DNA from: a virus
IMG/VR virus record: IMGVR_UViG_3300036715_003541
Location: 21,346 to 85,345 of that record
Length of the DNA stretch: 64,000 nucleotides
Reading direction: 5' to 3' (one strand)
Positions 1-9,390 of this stretch are shown one piece after another; position 1 is the first letter of the stretch; the number at the start of each line of letters is the position of its first letter. The position numbers and the translations under genes were made by a program. The notes beneath the pieces are model-generated. The model did no database searches, was not told the DNA's origin, and worked only from the letters and a program-made list of their open reading frames with translations.

Positions 1-666
1 ACCGTAGAAGTAGAATAAAGCGTATGAATAGCTTTGTGAGGTAGCAACTGCACCAACTGGTGAGTTAAGAGCGGAAACCATTTTGCTTTGTGTGGTAACG
101 AGTGAACCAGATGTCTGGAACTCAACAAAACGACCAACTGCGACAGTTTCGAAAGCTGAACCAGATGTTGGGGTTAAAAGACCTGTACTTGTTGCATAGA
201 TTGCTGAACCTGCATCAATTGAGGTATTTGTTGGGACAAGACCTGTTGAAGCGTTGGTATCAACTGCATCAAGAGAAACTGCGTAAAGACCTTGTGTATA
301 CCAGCAGCTAACTTTTCCAGAAGCTAAGGCAGTGTGTGGTCCGAGAACCGCTCCACCTGTAACTTGTTGACCAACTGTTCCGCCAACTACTGTGCCGAAA
401 AGTGTGCCGTAACCAACAACACCGTCGTCAGATAACATGAGTGGGCGTTTGCCAGAGGTAAGAGTTCTTGTAGCAACTGTGCGTTTTGCAACACCAGATG
501 GATTGACATATCCATCTGCAGAATCATAAGCAGATTTATCGCTGCCAGATACTGCAACTGAAGTTAATGTGAGGATTTCGCCACCTTTGAGAGAAGAAAG
601 TTCGGAGTCAAGCATATCATATGAGTATGCAGTTGCACCGGCTGTTTGTACTAGTTTAAGAGCCAT
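1..666 (-). CDS. Structural (coat/decoration-like) protein, C-terminus cut by window edge
   Basis: Starts at ATG 664-666 after an AGGA ribosome site and stays open for 222 codons to position 1, so the C-terminus is missing. The visible part is rich in G, A, S, T and V, has almost no long charged stretch and looks beta-rich. Base composition is clearly less AT-rich than its neighbours, as often seen for highly expressed virion genes. It resembles in style the protein at 6922-7611 (small residues, G-rich turns). No family was recognised. Position at the end of the head-gene run suggests a coat, decoration or tail-tube component, which is inference. Confidence 0.6.
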   Translation of the reverse strand, partial: MALKLVQTAGATAYSYDMLDSELSSLKGGEILTLTSVAVSGSDKSAYDSADGYVNPSGVAKRTVATRTLTSGKRPLMLSDDGVVGYGTLFGTVVGGTVGQQVTGGAVLGPHTALASGKVSCWYTQGLYAVSLDAVDTNASTGLVPTNTSIDAGSAIYATSTGLLTPTSGSAFETVAVGRFVEFQTSGSLVTTQSKMVSALNSPVGAVATSQSYSYALFYFYG

Positions 667-753
667 TGTATATCCTAATTTGTTTTAATACTTACACCTA
701 AGAGAGAATACAATTAGATTATGATTTATTACCTGTTTTACTAAAAAAAACGA

Positions 754-1989
754 TTATTTTTTCATTTTTCTAAAAGATTCCAAGAAATCTGCCTTGTCAT
801 CAACCTTTTTTTCACTTAAATCATTTTTTTTAGATTGATATGTATTTAAAATCTCATCCAAATTATTACCTGGACTATGTGTGTCTTTATAAATATCAGT
901 TTTTACTTCTTTTACATCACCAAATATATTATCTTCTTGCTTTGATTGCTCAATTTTTTTCTCACCATAAGAACGCAAAGAAGAAAGTGTTTCTTTTAAT
1001 TCTGACATTTTTAACTTGAATGAATTTATAGATTGTACCATTTCATCAAAGTCACTTGTAAATAAAGAAAAATCTTTTGAATTCGGATTATGTAAATAAG
1101 GAACTTGATCCACATATTTTTGCAATTCACCAGTTTGCTTTATATTCGCTTCTTTGTATCCAGGTTTTGAGAAATTATCAATCATGTCATTAAACATTTT
1201 TTCTAATACATCAGAATACTTCAAATAATTTTCATACAACTTTACAGAAGTATCCATATTTGAACTTGAACTACTTAATAAAGAAAGTAATCTTTTACCA
1301 ATCTCAGTAATAGCTTTAGAGTTTTTTTCTATGCTTTTTGCTTGGGCTTTCAATGAATCAGAATATTCGTAATCAAAACCAAGTGTTGTTGAGCCTTCGT
1401 AAATATCTTTACAATCTGCTTCTAATTTGTCATACGCTTCTTCCATTGTATTTACAATAGGTGACATATGTGAAATAGCTGCACCAGCAATAACTGGTAA
1501 TACAACTGCTAAGCCAATTACCCATGGAGCAAATGCTTTTTTAACAATATTATTTTGATCAGCACAATGGTCAGCTAAAACTAACAAATCATCATGATTA
1601 CCATCATCCAATTTATTGGCTATTGTTAATAGATTTCTATACAAATTTTGCTTTGCCAATGAGTATTTCATTTTGACTTGAGATAAGTCACGTACTTTCA
1701 TTTGATTAAGAATAATATTTTGACGTTCCTTATCATTCTCAATTAAACCATTTAACTTTTCATGCGCCCTAAATTTTACAACAGATTCAGGGTGAGCTTC
1801 CTCAAGCATTGACTTCTTACGTTTTGATTGATACAACTTCTCAAGTCTTTCCATTGTATCCGAAGAACCACGGGGATCTTTTTCTAATGCTTTTTTAGAA
1901 TCCTCAGAAGTAAGTTCTTTTGCATTCGAAACAAGACCTGTTTCCAATGCGATTTTGCAATATTCATCAAATATATTGTATCTAGCCAT
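754..1989 (-). CDS. Hypothetical virion-module protein with one membrane segment
   Basis: 411 residues, start ATG 1989 with AGGA a few bases upstream. The protein is mostly helical and highly charged, with one hydrophobic segment around residues 155-178 (starting near APWVIGLAVVLPVIAGAA), long enough to span a membrane, preceded by a KKAF motif. The N-terminus (FDEYCKIALETG) resembles starts of other proteins in this cluster with K-I-A or K-V-A motifs. The C-terminal half is likely coiled coil and ends in a K-rich tail. No family recognised. Its place between head genes argues for a virion or ejection protein, but this is only context. Confidence 0.6.
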   Translation of the reverse strand: MARYNIFDEYCKIALETGLVSNAKELTSEDSKKALEKDPRGSSDTMERLEKLYQSKRKKSMLEEAHPESVVKFRAHEKLNGLIENDKERQNIILNQMKVRDLSQVKMKYSLAKQNLYRNLLTIANKLDDGNHDDLLVLADHCADQNNIVKKAFAPWVIGLAVVLPVIAGAAISHMSPIVNTMEEAYDKLEADCKDIYEGSTTLGFDYEYSDSLKAQAKSIEKNSKAITEIGKRLLSLLSSSSSNMDTSVKLYENYLKYSDVLEKMFNDMIDNFSKPGYKEANIKQTGELQKYVDQVPYLHNPNSKDFSLFTSDFDEMVQSINSFKLKMSELKETLSSLRSYGEKKIEQSKQEDNIFGDVKEVKTDIYKDTHSPGNNLDEILNTYQSKKNDLSEKKVDDKADFLESFRKMKK

Positions 1990-2015
1990 AATTTTTCCTA
2001 TATTTTTATATGATA

Positions 2016-2972
2016 TTATCGAACTTCTTCTAAAACATTATCCATAAAATAATCAATTAGTAGGTTTTTACTATCAAATATTTCTGGTATCAATATGTTT
2101 TTATTCAATGTCTTTAAAGATGATTGCAAAATCATATTCTTTGCAACTTGAAATTCTTCGTTGTTAATAATTTGATTTTTTATCTTATCCAAATTATTAT
2201 ACTTCTCTTCTGCCAAATCTAATAAATACTGAGTAATACTAGCGTCAGTTGCGAGAATTGGAGCTGATCTAGCTGCAGTGCTAAAATATTTTTTATCTGT
2301 AAAGTTTCCATTGATAGGATATTTTGATTGTACAGCTGCAGGAACAGAAGTTTGTGGTTGATTTGGTTCTGTTACTTTTGAAATACCTTTACCTAATGCC
2401 TTACCAATAAGAGCAGAAAAGAAATGCTTAAAAAATGTTCGTAAACCTTGACTTAATAAAAATGAAGATATACCAGCTGTTTTATCTATTGAATAAATAT
2501 ACATTGCTGTTTTAAACCTTCTATGAATAGCGTCCAATTGCTCAATGGTTGAAGCTGTTGCTTCTAAAGGTAACTTCTCACCAATAGACTCATCTACAAT
2601 CTGAGAAATATCTTCATTTGATGGTTGTTTTTCTTGTTTTGCAAAAGAAAATATCTTTTTACAAATATTAGATACAATATCAAAAATATCTATATGAAAA
2701 ACCTCCAATAAAACACTTGTCAATAAAGAAAAAGCAGGGTTTATATTTGCAGCTTTAAAAATTAAAGAAATAACAGCTGGTTGCAATACTGCTTTTACAA
2801 CACTCCAGCCAGTTTCCCCTTTAAACCGCTCTTGTAAAAAAGAAGTAATATCTGATAATACCCCAGATGGAGAAATAGATATTTGGGCAAACTTATATAT
2901 TGGTTCATTAATATTTAATAAGTCAAATGCCACCTTTCTTTCATACTCATACAAATCAAATTCTTTTGTCAT
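2016..2972 (-). CDS. Hypothetical virion-module protein
   Basis: 318 residues. The start overlaps the stop of the gene at 2969-4669 by four bases (ATGA), indicating translational coupling. Two long hydrophobic stretches near residues 60-100 (AVLQPAVISLIFKAANINPAF, then a Leu/Ile/Phe-rich run) and 165-200 (SFLLSQGLRTFFKHFF onward) could be buried helices or membrane-active segments. Such segments would fit an internal or ejection protein, but no family was recognised. The N-terminus carries a YERKVAFDLL motif like the K-x-A motifs in neighbours. Confidence 0.55.
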   Translation of the reverse strand: MTKEFDLYEYERKVAFDLLNINEPIYKFAQISISPSGVLSDITSFLQERFKGETGWSVVKAVLQPAVISLIFKAANINPAFSLLTSVLLEVFHIDIFDIVSNICKKIFSFAKQEKQPSNEDISQIVDESIGEKLPLEATASTIEQLDAIHRRFKTAMYIYSIDKTAGISSFLLSQGLRTFFKHFFSALIGKALGKGISKVTEPNQPQTSVPAAVQSKYPINGNFTDKKYFSTAARSAPILATDASITQYLLDLAEEKYNNLDKIKNQIINNEEFQVAKNMILQSSLKTLNKNILIPEIFDSKNLLIDYFMDNVLEEVR

Positions 2973-4669
2973 ACAGGCTTCTCACTTCTAGCTGCAAAAT
3001 CATTTAAACTTCTTGATATTTGACCCATAAGTAAACGATTTTGACCAGCTGGTTTGTCTGTATCAAATCCCGTTTCACCAATTTGAGAATTAATATACTC
3101 AGATAATGCCCCAGATATGTTTCTTCCAGCCATTCTTTGTATTGCTCGTAATGTTTTTGATATAATTTGAACCAATTCATCGAGAGAAACAATAAGTGGT
3201 TGAAAATATTGCTTGTTTAATGAACTTGATGTGCTTTTTCCAGTTTGACCCTTATTATATACAGAGTTGAAAAAATTACTAAGAGAATTATAACCAAAAA
3301 TTCCTCCTAAATCAATTTCATCATCACCAAATACTCCAATTTTAGGAAGTTGACTGTAAATATTACTCAAAGAAGCATCAATCATTTGAGCATATTGACC
3401 TAAACCTATTTGTTTCAAAATATTCGAAAAATTACTTATATTTGTAAAGTTAATTACATTAAGTGATAAAGGTTTTGGCACATTTGCTGAAAATGTTTTG
3501 TTTAATAAACCAACATCTGCTGATTTACCAGATCCATTTTGTTGGGTGGCTGAAGGGGTTTGTTGTCCTTGTTGATTTTGTTGATTTTGTGTATTATTTT
3601 GTTGCGTAGCAGATAAACCTGTAATTTGTGTGGTTGGTATTGGACAATGACTTTGATTACGGATAATTTTATCCATAAATGAAAGATACATTTTGACACC
3701 TTTTGCTGCTGTAGCTAAAGATGGATTATTTGAAGAGCCAATAATTTGTTTTGATAAATACAAAGCTCTTAGATAAAAGTTTTGATATACTTGGCATCGC
3801 CACATATCAATACGTTCTAACTCAGGTGTACTTGGATTAAAGGGTACTTTTGGTGTTAAACCAGAGGCATTGATAAATGAATTAAATGCACCTTCATCTG
3901 AAATATCTTTAAGTGTAACCTTATGAGAAAATGCATTTAGTAATGCTGGTTTATCTTCTAATGCCGCCTTCATAACAACATCTAAGCCATCTTTTTCAAA
4001 GTTCTTTTGATCAATTTGTGTGGCATTAAATGCATCAATTACATAATCATCAGATTCATTTAGTAAATCTTGCTCTGATTTTTTATTATCTTCATCTTCA
4101 ATGGAGACTTTTGGTTGCAACACTTGATTTCCAGTTAATCTTGCTTCTGTATTAAAAGACTCAATGGATTTACCAATCATTGCTTTAAAAACAGGATTAC
4201 CTTCTCTAGCAGCTGTATCTCTAAATGCTGCTAAAGCTTCTTTGATTGTAGATTTATTCACCCAAAATTGATCTTTTACAGGTTGGCTTTGATCTGTACG
4301 AGCGCGATCGAATGTCATTGCATCAATCAATAGCCAATTTGTTCCAGGCGCGTTTTTTTGAGTTGCAGCCGAAATAGATAAAAGAGTTCCTTTGTATTGT
4401 ATTTGATTTTCAGCAAGCCAACGTATAAAATCACCAAAGTTTCTTAAATTTTCAACATTTAATGAAACGGGTTGACCGGATCCACTTGAAAAATAAGAAG
4501 ATACATCCGCAACTTGTTTACCAGTTACTTTGGATTTTAAATTGTTAACAAGTTCTTTTAATACAGTACTAGGGACAACTTCTGCTTGAGCAGATTGTCC
4601 CTCAGATTTCAAACCTATTGCTAGTAATTTATTTATTAAATCTGTTCTATCTAATTTGTTTAATTTCAT
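2969..4669 (-). CDS. Hypothetical virion-module protein with Q/N-rich linker
   Basis: 566 residues, ATG overlapping the previous stop (4666-4669). A low-complexity linker of Gln, Asn, Thr and Ser (residues about 350-380) divides it into a charged N-terminal half and a C-terminal domain. The C-terminal part has the motif SALSEYINSQIGETGFD-like helices and ends RSEKPV. No known domain seen. It is the middle gene of a tightly coupled run (2016, 2969, 4666), so the three products may act together in the particle. Confidence 0.55.
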   Translation of the reverse strand: MKLNKLDRTDLINKLLAIGLKSEGQSAQAEVVPSTVLKELVNNLKSKVTGKQVADVSSYFSSGSGQPVSLNVENLRNFGDFIRWLAENQIQYKGTLLSISAATQKNAPGTNWLLIDAMTFDRARTDQSQPVKDQFWVNKSTIKEALAAFRDTAAREGNPVFKAMIGKSIESFNTEARLTGNQVLQPKVSIEDEDNKKSEQDLLNESDDYVIDAFNATQIDQKNFEKDGLDVVMKAALEDKPALLNAFSHKVTLKDISDEGAFNSFINASGLTPKVPFNPSTPELERIDMWRCQVYQNFYLRALYLSKQIIGSSNNPSLATAAKGVKMYLSFMDKIIRNQSHCPIPTTQITGLSATQQNNTQNQQNQQGQQTPSATQQNGSGKSADVGLLNKTFSANVPKPLSLNVINFTNISNFSNILKQIGLGQYAQMIDASLSNIYSQLPKIGVFGDDEIDLGGIFGYNSLSNFFNSVYNKGQTGKSTSSSLNKQYFQPLIVSLDELVQIISKTLRAIQRMAGRNISGALSEYINSQIGETGFDTDKPAGQNRLLMGQISRSLNDFAARSEKPV

Positions 4670-5748
4670 TTTATACCCATAGGTGCAGTTGATACTTGAG
4701 TTTGTTGCTCAAGCAAATCAATGTATTGTAAAAGAGTTGTTTTTATTTGCTCTCTTGTAAATGTTGGTTTAATCGCACCCGCACTCATAAGTATTTGTTG
4801 AAATTTATTTAAATCTAATAAAGCATCAACGGGTACATTTATACCATTTAAACCAATTGGCGCATATTGTTTGCCAGTACTAATATCTTTTTTGATTTTA
4901 TCAAATGCTTGTTGATTTATCTTGGATTCTGAGCCACCTGAAGTAATTGTAAACAAAGGTTGACGAGGACCTTGACCATCCACGCCAGAAGAAATATAAG
5001 ATTTTAAACCAGCACGATCCGCATAGTTAATAAAGTTTTGGAAATATTTCTTTAAAGCTTGTATAAAAGAAATTGCATATCCAGCTAATTTTTCTTGGTC
5101 TTTTGCTGGTGGCTTTTCTGCAGTGTTAAACTTCTCATAAATTGCTTTTAAATATTTTGTGGCACGTGGATCAAATTGAACTTCTGATTTACCTTCTAAA
5201 GCATCAATCGCGTTCTCTAAAGCATCACCAAACATAAAAATGATTTTAAGAGCATTTTGTGTGCGTGGTCCCCATACACCATCTGTAATGCTTTCAGATT
5301 TGTTTTTTGGTGAACCAATTTGTGTGAGGGTTTGTGCTAGATTTTTCCCTTCAATAAAAGATGTTCCACGAAGTTGTTTTGCAGCATACTCCATTTCATT
5401 TTCTTTTGATGTAAATTCTTGAGCATCAGAGCTTGTTTGTATATTTTGTGCACCAAGAAAGTTTTCATCAATCCAATCTAAAATTGCTGCTTTACCTTTA
5501 TCTAACTTTGCTTCATTTGGTTTTTCATTTTTATTACCAGAGGCATACATGATAAGATATTGCGCAAAAGATTGTATCTCTTTTTGCATTTCTTTTATTT
5601 TAGCAGATGCTGATATAATTTCTCCAGATTGTGAGTTTTGTGGGGAAAAAGAACTTGGAGCAATAGAATTTTGATTTGGAGCTTTTTTTGGAGCCCCAGC
5701 TATATCTGTAAAAGAAAACTGACCTGGTTTTTTATTGGCTGGTGGCAT
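4666..5748 (-). CDS. Virion-module protein with peptidoglycan-binding-like motif
   Basis: 360 residues. The N-terminus is P/N/Q/S-rich and probably disordered. Around residues 160-175 is ITDGVWGPRTQNALK, which matches the core of the PG_binding_1 repeat (DGxxGPxTxxAL), so a cell-wall binding role is possible. The rest is helical. Overlaps the next gene by four bases. Only one copy of the motif is visible and it lies inside a longer helical region, so the assignment is tentative. It could simply be a structural protein. Confidence 0.55.
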   Translation of the reverse strand: MPPANKKPGQFSFTDIAGAPKKAPNQNSIAPSSFSPQNSQSGEIISASAKIKEMQKEIQSFAQYLIMYASGNKNEKPNEAKLDKGKAAILDWIDENFLGAQNIQTSSDAQEFTSKENEMEYAAKQLRGTSFIEGKNLAQTLTQIGSPKNKSESITDGVWGPRTQNALKIIFMFGDALENAIDALEGKSEVQFDPRATKYLKAIYEKFNTAEKPPAKDQEKLAGYAISFIQALKKYFQNFINYADRAGLKSYISSGVDGQGPRQPLFTITSGGSESKINQQAFDKIKKDISTGKQYAPIGLNGINVPVDALLDLNKFQQILMSAGAIKPTFTREQIKTTLLQYIDLLEQQTQVSTAPMGIK

Positions 5749-5756
5749 TTATATCC

Positions 5757-6884
5757 TCACAAATATGCGTTTTCTAATTTAACTAAGACACCTTCTAAAT
5801 ATGAAAACTTAGAATCAATCTTTTTTTGATTTACAGGTTGGTTTGAATTTAAATATCTATCCAACTCTTCCAAACGTGAAGTAATTAATGTATAAGATGG
5901 TTGAATAACATTATTATAATCTTTATCCCAAGGTGGCGACTTCATTTCTGCATCACCTTCTATAGCATTTTTAAAAGCAAGATATCTTTTCTTTAAAGCA
6001 GATAATCTAACTAAATTATTGCTGTTTATTTTAGAATCTTCTTTATCTTGCTTTACTTCATCATCTGTTTTGGTTAAACTTTCTGATTCAATTTTTTTAA
6101 CAATAGATTCACACCAATCAATTCTATGTGTGAATTCAGATTTTAATTTATCATACAATGCACGTCCATCAGAAGATAAATCATTTGCATCAAACCAATT
6201 ATTATACCAATCAGATTTTAATTTATTTTCAAATGATTTTATTTCATAAAGACTTGATAAAGTGATTGTACCAGATTTTGCAAATGAAATAATCTCATCT
6301 GCTTTTTTGCTGCAAGATAAAGCCACATCAGCTGCCTTACTAGAATCAGATGAGCTACTATCTGTTGAAATTAAAGAGCCCATAGATCGTATAATTTGAG
6401 CTATACCCACTAAATGTTGTGAAAGTATTTTTTTATCTTCAGAAAGAGTAGCATATTTAAACAAACTAGCAATAGCGGCTAATTTTGATTTTTTCTTTTT
6501 TTGTTCAACAGCTTTTAACATACTTTCTTGCACGTCATAAATATCATGAACTTCATAACCAGCAATTTCTGCAGATTTTGGATGTGCATCTTTAAAATAA
6601 TCTTCGTAAGATTTTATTTTTATGTTGTAAAGATTTTCCGCTTTTTTAAAAGCTAAAAAATTATCCTCAAGAACATCTGCTTCTATATGAAAGCCCTTGT
6701 CACGCAATCCGGCGCACAATTTGATAATATCACCGTCTTTATTATTTGTTGGTGTATAATCCTTTTTAACTTGCTCTAAAGAAGCTTGCTTTTGCAATTC
6801 AGGTTTGATCCAACCTTTTTTAAATGCAATTTTTTCAAGCTCTTTCATTACTTCTTCAGTATTGGAATTTGATTTGTGTGACAT
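5757..6884 (-). CDS. Hypothetical helical virion-module protein
   Basis: 375 residues, highly charged and mostly helical with coiled-coil character. The N-terminal 35 residues contain ELEKIAFKKG and then LQKQA/S at residues 30-35, which fits the K-x-A-[S/G] motif seen in many proteins of this cluster and could mark removal of an N-terminal propeptide. No known domain. Flanked by head genes and separated from the upstream gene by 37 bases. Confidence 0.55.
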   Translation of the reverse strand: MSHKSNSNTEEVMKELEKIAFKKGWIKPELQKQASLEQVKKDYTPTNNKDGDIIKLCAGLRDKGFHIEADVLEDNFLAFKKAENLYNIKIKSYEDYFKDAHPKSAEIAGYEVHDIYDVQESMLKAVEQKKKKSKLAAIASLFKYATLSEDKKILSQHLVGIAQIIRSMGSLISTDSSSSDSSKAADVALSCSKKADEIISFAKSGTITLSSLYEIKSFENKLKSDWYNNWFDANDLSSDGRALYDKLKSEFTHRIDWCESIVKKIESESLTKTDDEVKQDKEDSKINSNNLVRLSALKKRYLAFKNAIEGDAEMKSPPWDKDYNNVIQPSYTLITSRLEELDRYLNSNQPVNQKKIDSKFSYLEGVLVKLENAYL

Positions 6885-6921
6885 AAAATCCTATGATATT
6901 AATTTCTTATATTATGCTTGT

Positions 6922-7611
6922 TTAGTACCAAAGCAATTGTAAATTTGCGTTGAATGGACTTGGCGGACCAATTACCATACCCACTGGTGGATGATAAGGA
7001 CTTGCTTTTGCAGTTGTAAATTTTCCATTTCTACTAATATATAAGTTTGCGTTTACAAGATATTGTTGATTTGTTTCAAATTGATCTGTTTCTACCATCA
7101 TTCTTTGAAACCAAACTGTAATCCTACCTGATGCTGTTGAATCATCACCTGGCATATTTGGTATGTAATAAGTATAATTTACTACATTTTTTATAGAGTC
7201 ATAAGTTGTTCCAGATATGGAATAATTAAGAGGAGTTCCAGCTGGAAAAATAACCACACCATTCACTTCTTTTAATTGGCAACTAACAATTGAAAAGAAT
7301 GTATTTTTTAATATATTTGCATTATCCAAAGGATATGTTAAATCTCTTAATGTAACCGCCTCATTATTTGGACCTGTACCAATGGAATCACAAGGAACAA
7401 TAAAGCTTTCATTCCAAGCTGTAGATGTAAAAGCATTTGTACGTAGATCATCAATAATTCCAACTGGAGACAGACCATCAGATACCGTAGCCATTACGGT
7501 ATTTCCAACAACTGTAAGTTGAGCTGCTTGACCAGGCTGAAAAGATGCGGATGGGTCGCACGCAAAAGAATATGGAATTGCGTTTCCCGTTTCTAAAAGT
7601 CTAAAATGCAT
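6922..7611 (-). CDS. Beta-rich structural protein, likely capsid-associated
   Basis: 229 residues, low in Lys and rich in G, S, T, P and N. The N-terminal half contains FQPGQAAQLTVVGN and SPVGIIDDLRTNAF, a pattern I associate with small phage head or decoration proteins (a short beta barrel with a PG turn and a GIIDD motif). The remainder looks like extended beta strands ending in LQLLWY. The start CAT at 7609-7611 lies 9 bases after the stop of the upstream gene (7621). A decoration or minor coat role is inference from composition and context. Confidence 0.55.
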   Translation of the reverse strand: MHFRLLETGNAIPYSFACDPSASFQPGQAAQLTVVGNTVMATVSDGLSPVGIIDDLRTNAFTSTAWNESFIVPCDSIGTGPNNEAVTLRDLTYPLDNANILKNTFFSIVSCQLKEVNGVVIFPAGTPLNYSISGTTYDSIKNVVNYTYYIPNMPGDDSTASGRITVWFQRMMVETDQFETNQQYLVNANLYISRNGKFTTAKASPYHPPVGMVIGPPSPFNANLQLLWY

Positions 7612-7620
7612 AGCTTAACC

Positions 7621-8478
7621 TCAATATATTTTTTTATCCAATAAATCGCTGGCATCATCTTCTGATACAACAATACCTGGATCATCAGCATAAGATATAT
7701 CATCTGAATACATTTTTTTATCAAAAAGAGTTCCTGTTTGTTTTAAATTTTTTAGATATTTATTCACTTTTCCAGGTAATACTGATGGTGTGCGAGCAGA
7801 TTGTTCATCAAATGCTTTTGATAAAGAATCTTTTAAATCATCAAACTCAGTAAATTCTTTGCTGGATGGTGCTTGTTCTGGTTTATTATCCACAATTTTG
7901 CTACGACCAATAAAAGCGCTTGGATGACCATGTTCCAATATCTTTGTAAGAGTATGATTATCAATTCCAAGAGCACCGGAAATAATATCTAAAGAAAATA
8001 CCTTTCCATCTTCATTTTTTATTTCCTTACCAGCTGGCATGTTTACTGCACTGATATATCTTTTTAAAATAGAAAATAAAGCACGTGCACTTTCATGGTA
8101 CTCAGGATCCAATTTGTTTAAATTCTTCATATCTAAAACAATCCTGGAAGCGACTTTAAAATCTGTGTATACTTTGTGTGGAGTAAGACCAAGACGCTTT
8201 GTAAGCGAATCTGGACCTTCTAAAAAGCTAATGTACGCAGCTGCATGGCTAATGTCTTGAGCCCTTGTCATATCAGCAGCCATAACTTCTAATAAATAAG
8301 TCATACTTTCTGCTTCAGCGTATTTTTTTGACACTTCAAATTTATCACAATAATAAGCGACTTTTTTAAAAGTCTTCATATTTCTATCTTGCAATGATAA
8401 ATTTTGTTGTGCATTCTTCTTTAGATTTACTTGCATCTCCGCAATAAACTCATTTTCATCGAATTTAAATTTAAACAT
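7621..8478 (-). CDS. Hypothetical virion-module protein
   Basis: 285 residues, charged and helical, no domain recognised. It begins 15 bases past an intrinsic terminator (8494-8533) and has its own AGGA ribosome site between the terminator and the ATG. The C-terminus is acidic (SEDDASDLLDKKIY). It lies directly before the beta-rich structural gene, so it may be a scaffold-like or head-assembly factor, with no direct evidence. Confidence 0.55.
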   Translation of the reverse strand: MFKFKFDENEFIAEMQVNLKKNAQQNLSLQDRNMKTFKKVAYYCDKFEVSKKYAEAESMTYLLEVMAADMTRAQDISHAAAYISFLEGPDSLTKRLGLTPHKVYTDFKVASRIVLDMKNLNKLDPEYHESARALFSILKRYISAVNMPAGKEIKNEDGKVFSLDIISGALGIDNHTLTKILEHGHPSAFIGRSKIVDNKPEQAPSSKEFTEFDDLKDSLSKAFDEQSARTPSVLPGKVNKYLKNLKQTGTLFDKKMYSDDISYADDPGIVVSEDDASDLLDKKIY

Positions 8479-8493
8479 ATGTTTTCCTAATAA

Positions 8494-8533
8494 AAAACTC
8501 CTAGCAAAATGCTTTAAGATTGCTAGGAGTTTT
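8494..8533 (-). terminator. Intrinsic terminator after 8548-9327
   Basis: Perfect 13-bp inverted repeat (aaaactcctagca / tgctaggagtttt) with a 14-nt loop. On the minus strand it is followed by a run of T. It lies between the stop at 8548 and the next start at 8478. Confidence 0.85.
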
Positions 8534-8547
8534 AATTGTTTTAAAGA

Positions 8548-9327
8548 TTATTTTCTTTTTTCTTTTGATTTTTCAAGCATTTTCTTGGCTTTCGCTTCTT
8601 CTTCTTTTGCTTTTAAATCTAGTTTTTTCTTTTTGTCGCGGGCTGCCATCTCATCTTTTTTGGCTTTTTCTTTGGCAGCTTTTTCTTTTTCTTTTGCCTT
8701 TTCTTTAGCCATACGATCTTTTTCTTTTTGTTTTGCAGCTTTTTCTTTTTCTTTTAATTTAGCAGCTTTTTCTTTTTCTTTTTGATCTTTGTCATTTTTC
8801 TTTGCAGTAACAACAAACTCAGCTAATTCAAGTGCAGCTGTTGCTGTTTTAGAGAAATTCATATTATCTAAGGCTTCAGATGCAGCGATTAAATGAGCAA
8901 TTGCTGTGGAAGCGCAGGCACTTAATTCATCATCTGCCATTGCATAATCAGAACCCAATCGACCTTCTTCATCACGAATATCTTTGGAGTAATCTCCACC
9001 AATATCTTCCCCTTCATCTTCATCTTCAAAATCTACTGGGGTATCGTGAGATTTATCATAACTATGATCTTTGGCGGATTCACCAGATAAATCACAAAGT
9101 TCTTGCAATTTTTCTGTTGGTAGATCCATTAAAGAAACACGTAAAGCATCTAGTGCTTTGGATGGTGTTCCCATTTTTTTATAAGAATCCAAAATGCTTT
9201 CTACTAATTCTGCCGCACTTTTCTCACCATCTTCAAAGCTTGCTTTTTTGAATAATGATTTAAATTCTTTGCTGTTTAAAATTGTTTGCATATCGCGAGC
9301 TACTGTGTCGCCGTATTGATTTTTCAT
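8548..9327 (-). CDS. Scaffold-like protein with long K/E-rich tail
   Basis: 259 residues. Residues 1-165 form an acidic helical domain with an inner DEDEGEDIGG stretch. The last 85 residues are a nearly pure Lys/Glu/Ala repeat tail (KEKEKAAK units) predicted to be one long charged helix. The DNA of that tail is a degenerate tctttttctttt repeat. Residues 26-30 read FKKA/S, the putative processing motif. Charged helical proteins next to a maturation protease are commonly scaffolds, so that is the leading guess. The ATG follows AGAGGT. A terminator lies just downstream. Confidence 0.55.
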   Translation of the reverse strand: MKNQYGDTVARDMQTILNSKEFKSLFKKASFEDGEKSAAELVESILDSYKKMGTPSKALDALRVSLMDLPTEKLQELCDLSGESAKDHSYDKSHDTPVDFEDEDEGEDIGGDYSKDIRDEEGRLGSDYAMADDELSACASTAIAHLIAASEALDNMNFSKTATAALELAEFVVTAKKNDKDQKEKEKAAKLKEKEKAAKQKEKDRMAKEKAKEKEKAAKEKAKKDEMAARDKKKKLDLKAKEEEAKAKKMLEKSKEKRK

Positions 9328-9361
9328 GTATAAGACCTCTTTTTAAAAATATTAAAAAATA

Positions 9362-9383
9362 AGGGCTAACCGAGGTTAGCCCT
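9362..9383 (-). terminator. Intrinsic terminator after the protease/scaffold gene
   Basis: Nine-base-pair stem (agggctaac / gttagccct) with a 4-nt loop. The minus strand continues with TTATTTTTTAAT. It lies 8 bases past the stop at 9391. Confidence 0.88.
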
Positions 9384-9390
9384 CATAATA

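Noticed and set aside
102-311. Plus-strand ORF in the left-edge region
   Set aside because: It is antisense to the open minus-strand structural gene at 1-666, lacks a ribosome site and has biased composition.
8585-8785. Plus-strand Phe/Ser repeat ORF
   Set aside because: Reverse reading of the Lys/Glu repeat tail of 8548-9327.
8600-8800. Repeats near 8.6-8.8 kb as a possible CRISPR array
   Set aside because: Units are imperfect, of variable length and encode a Lys/Glu helix; no spacers are present.
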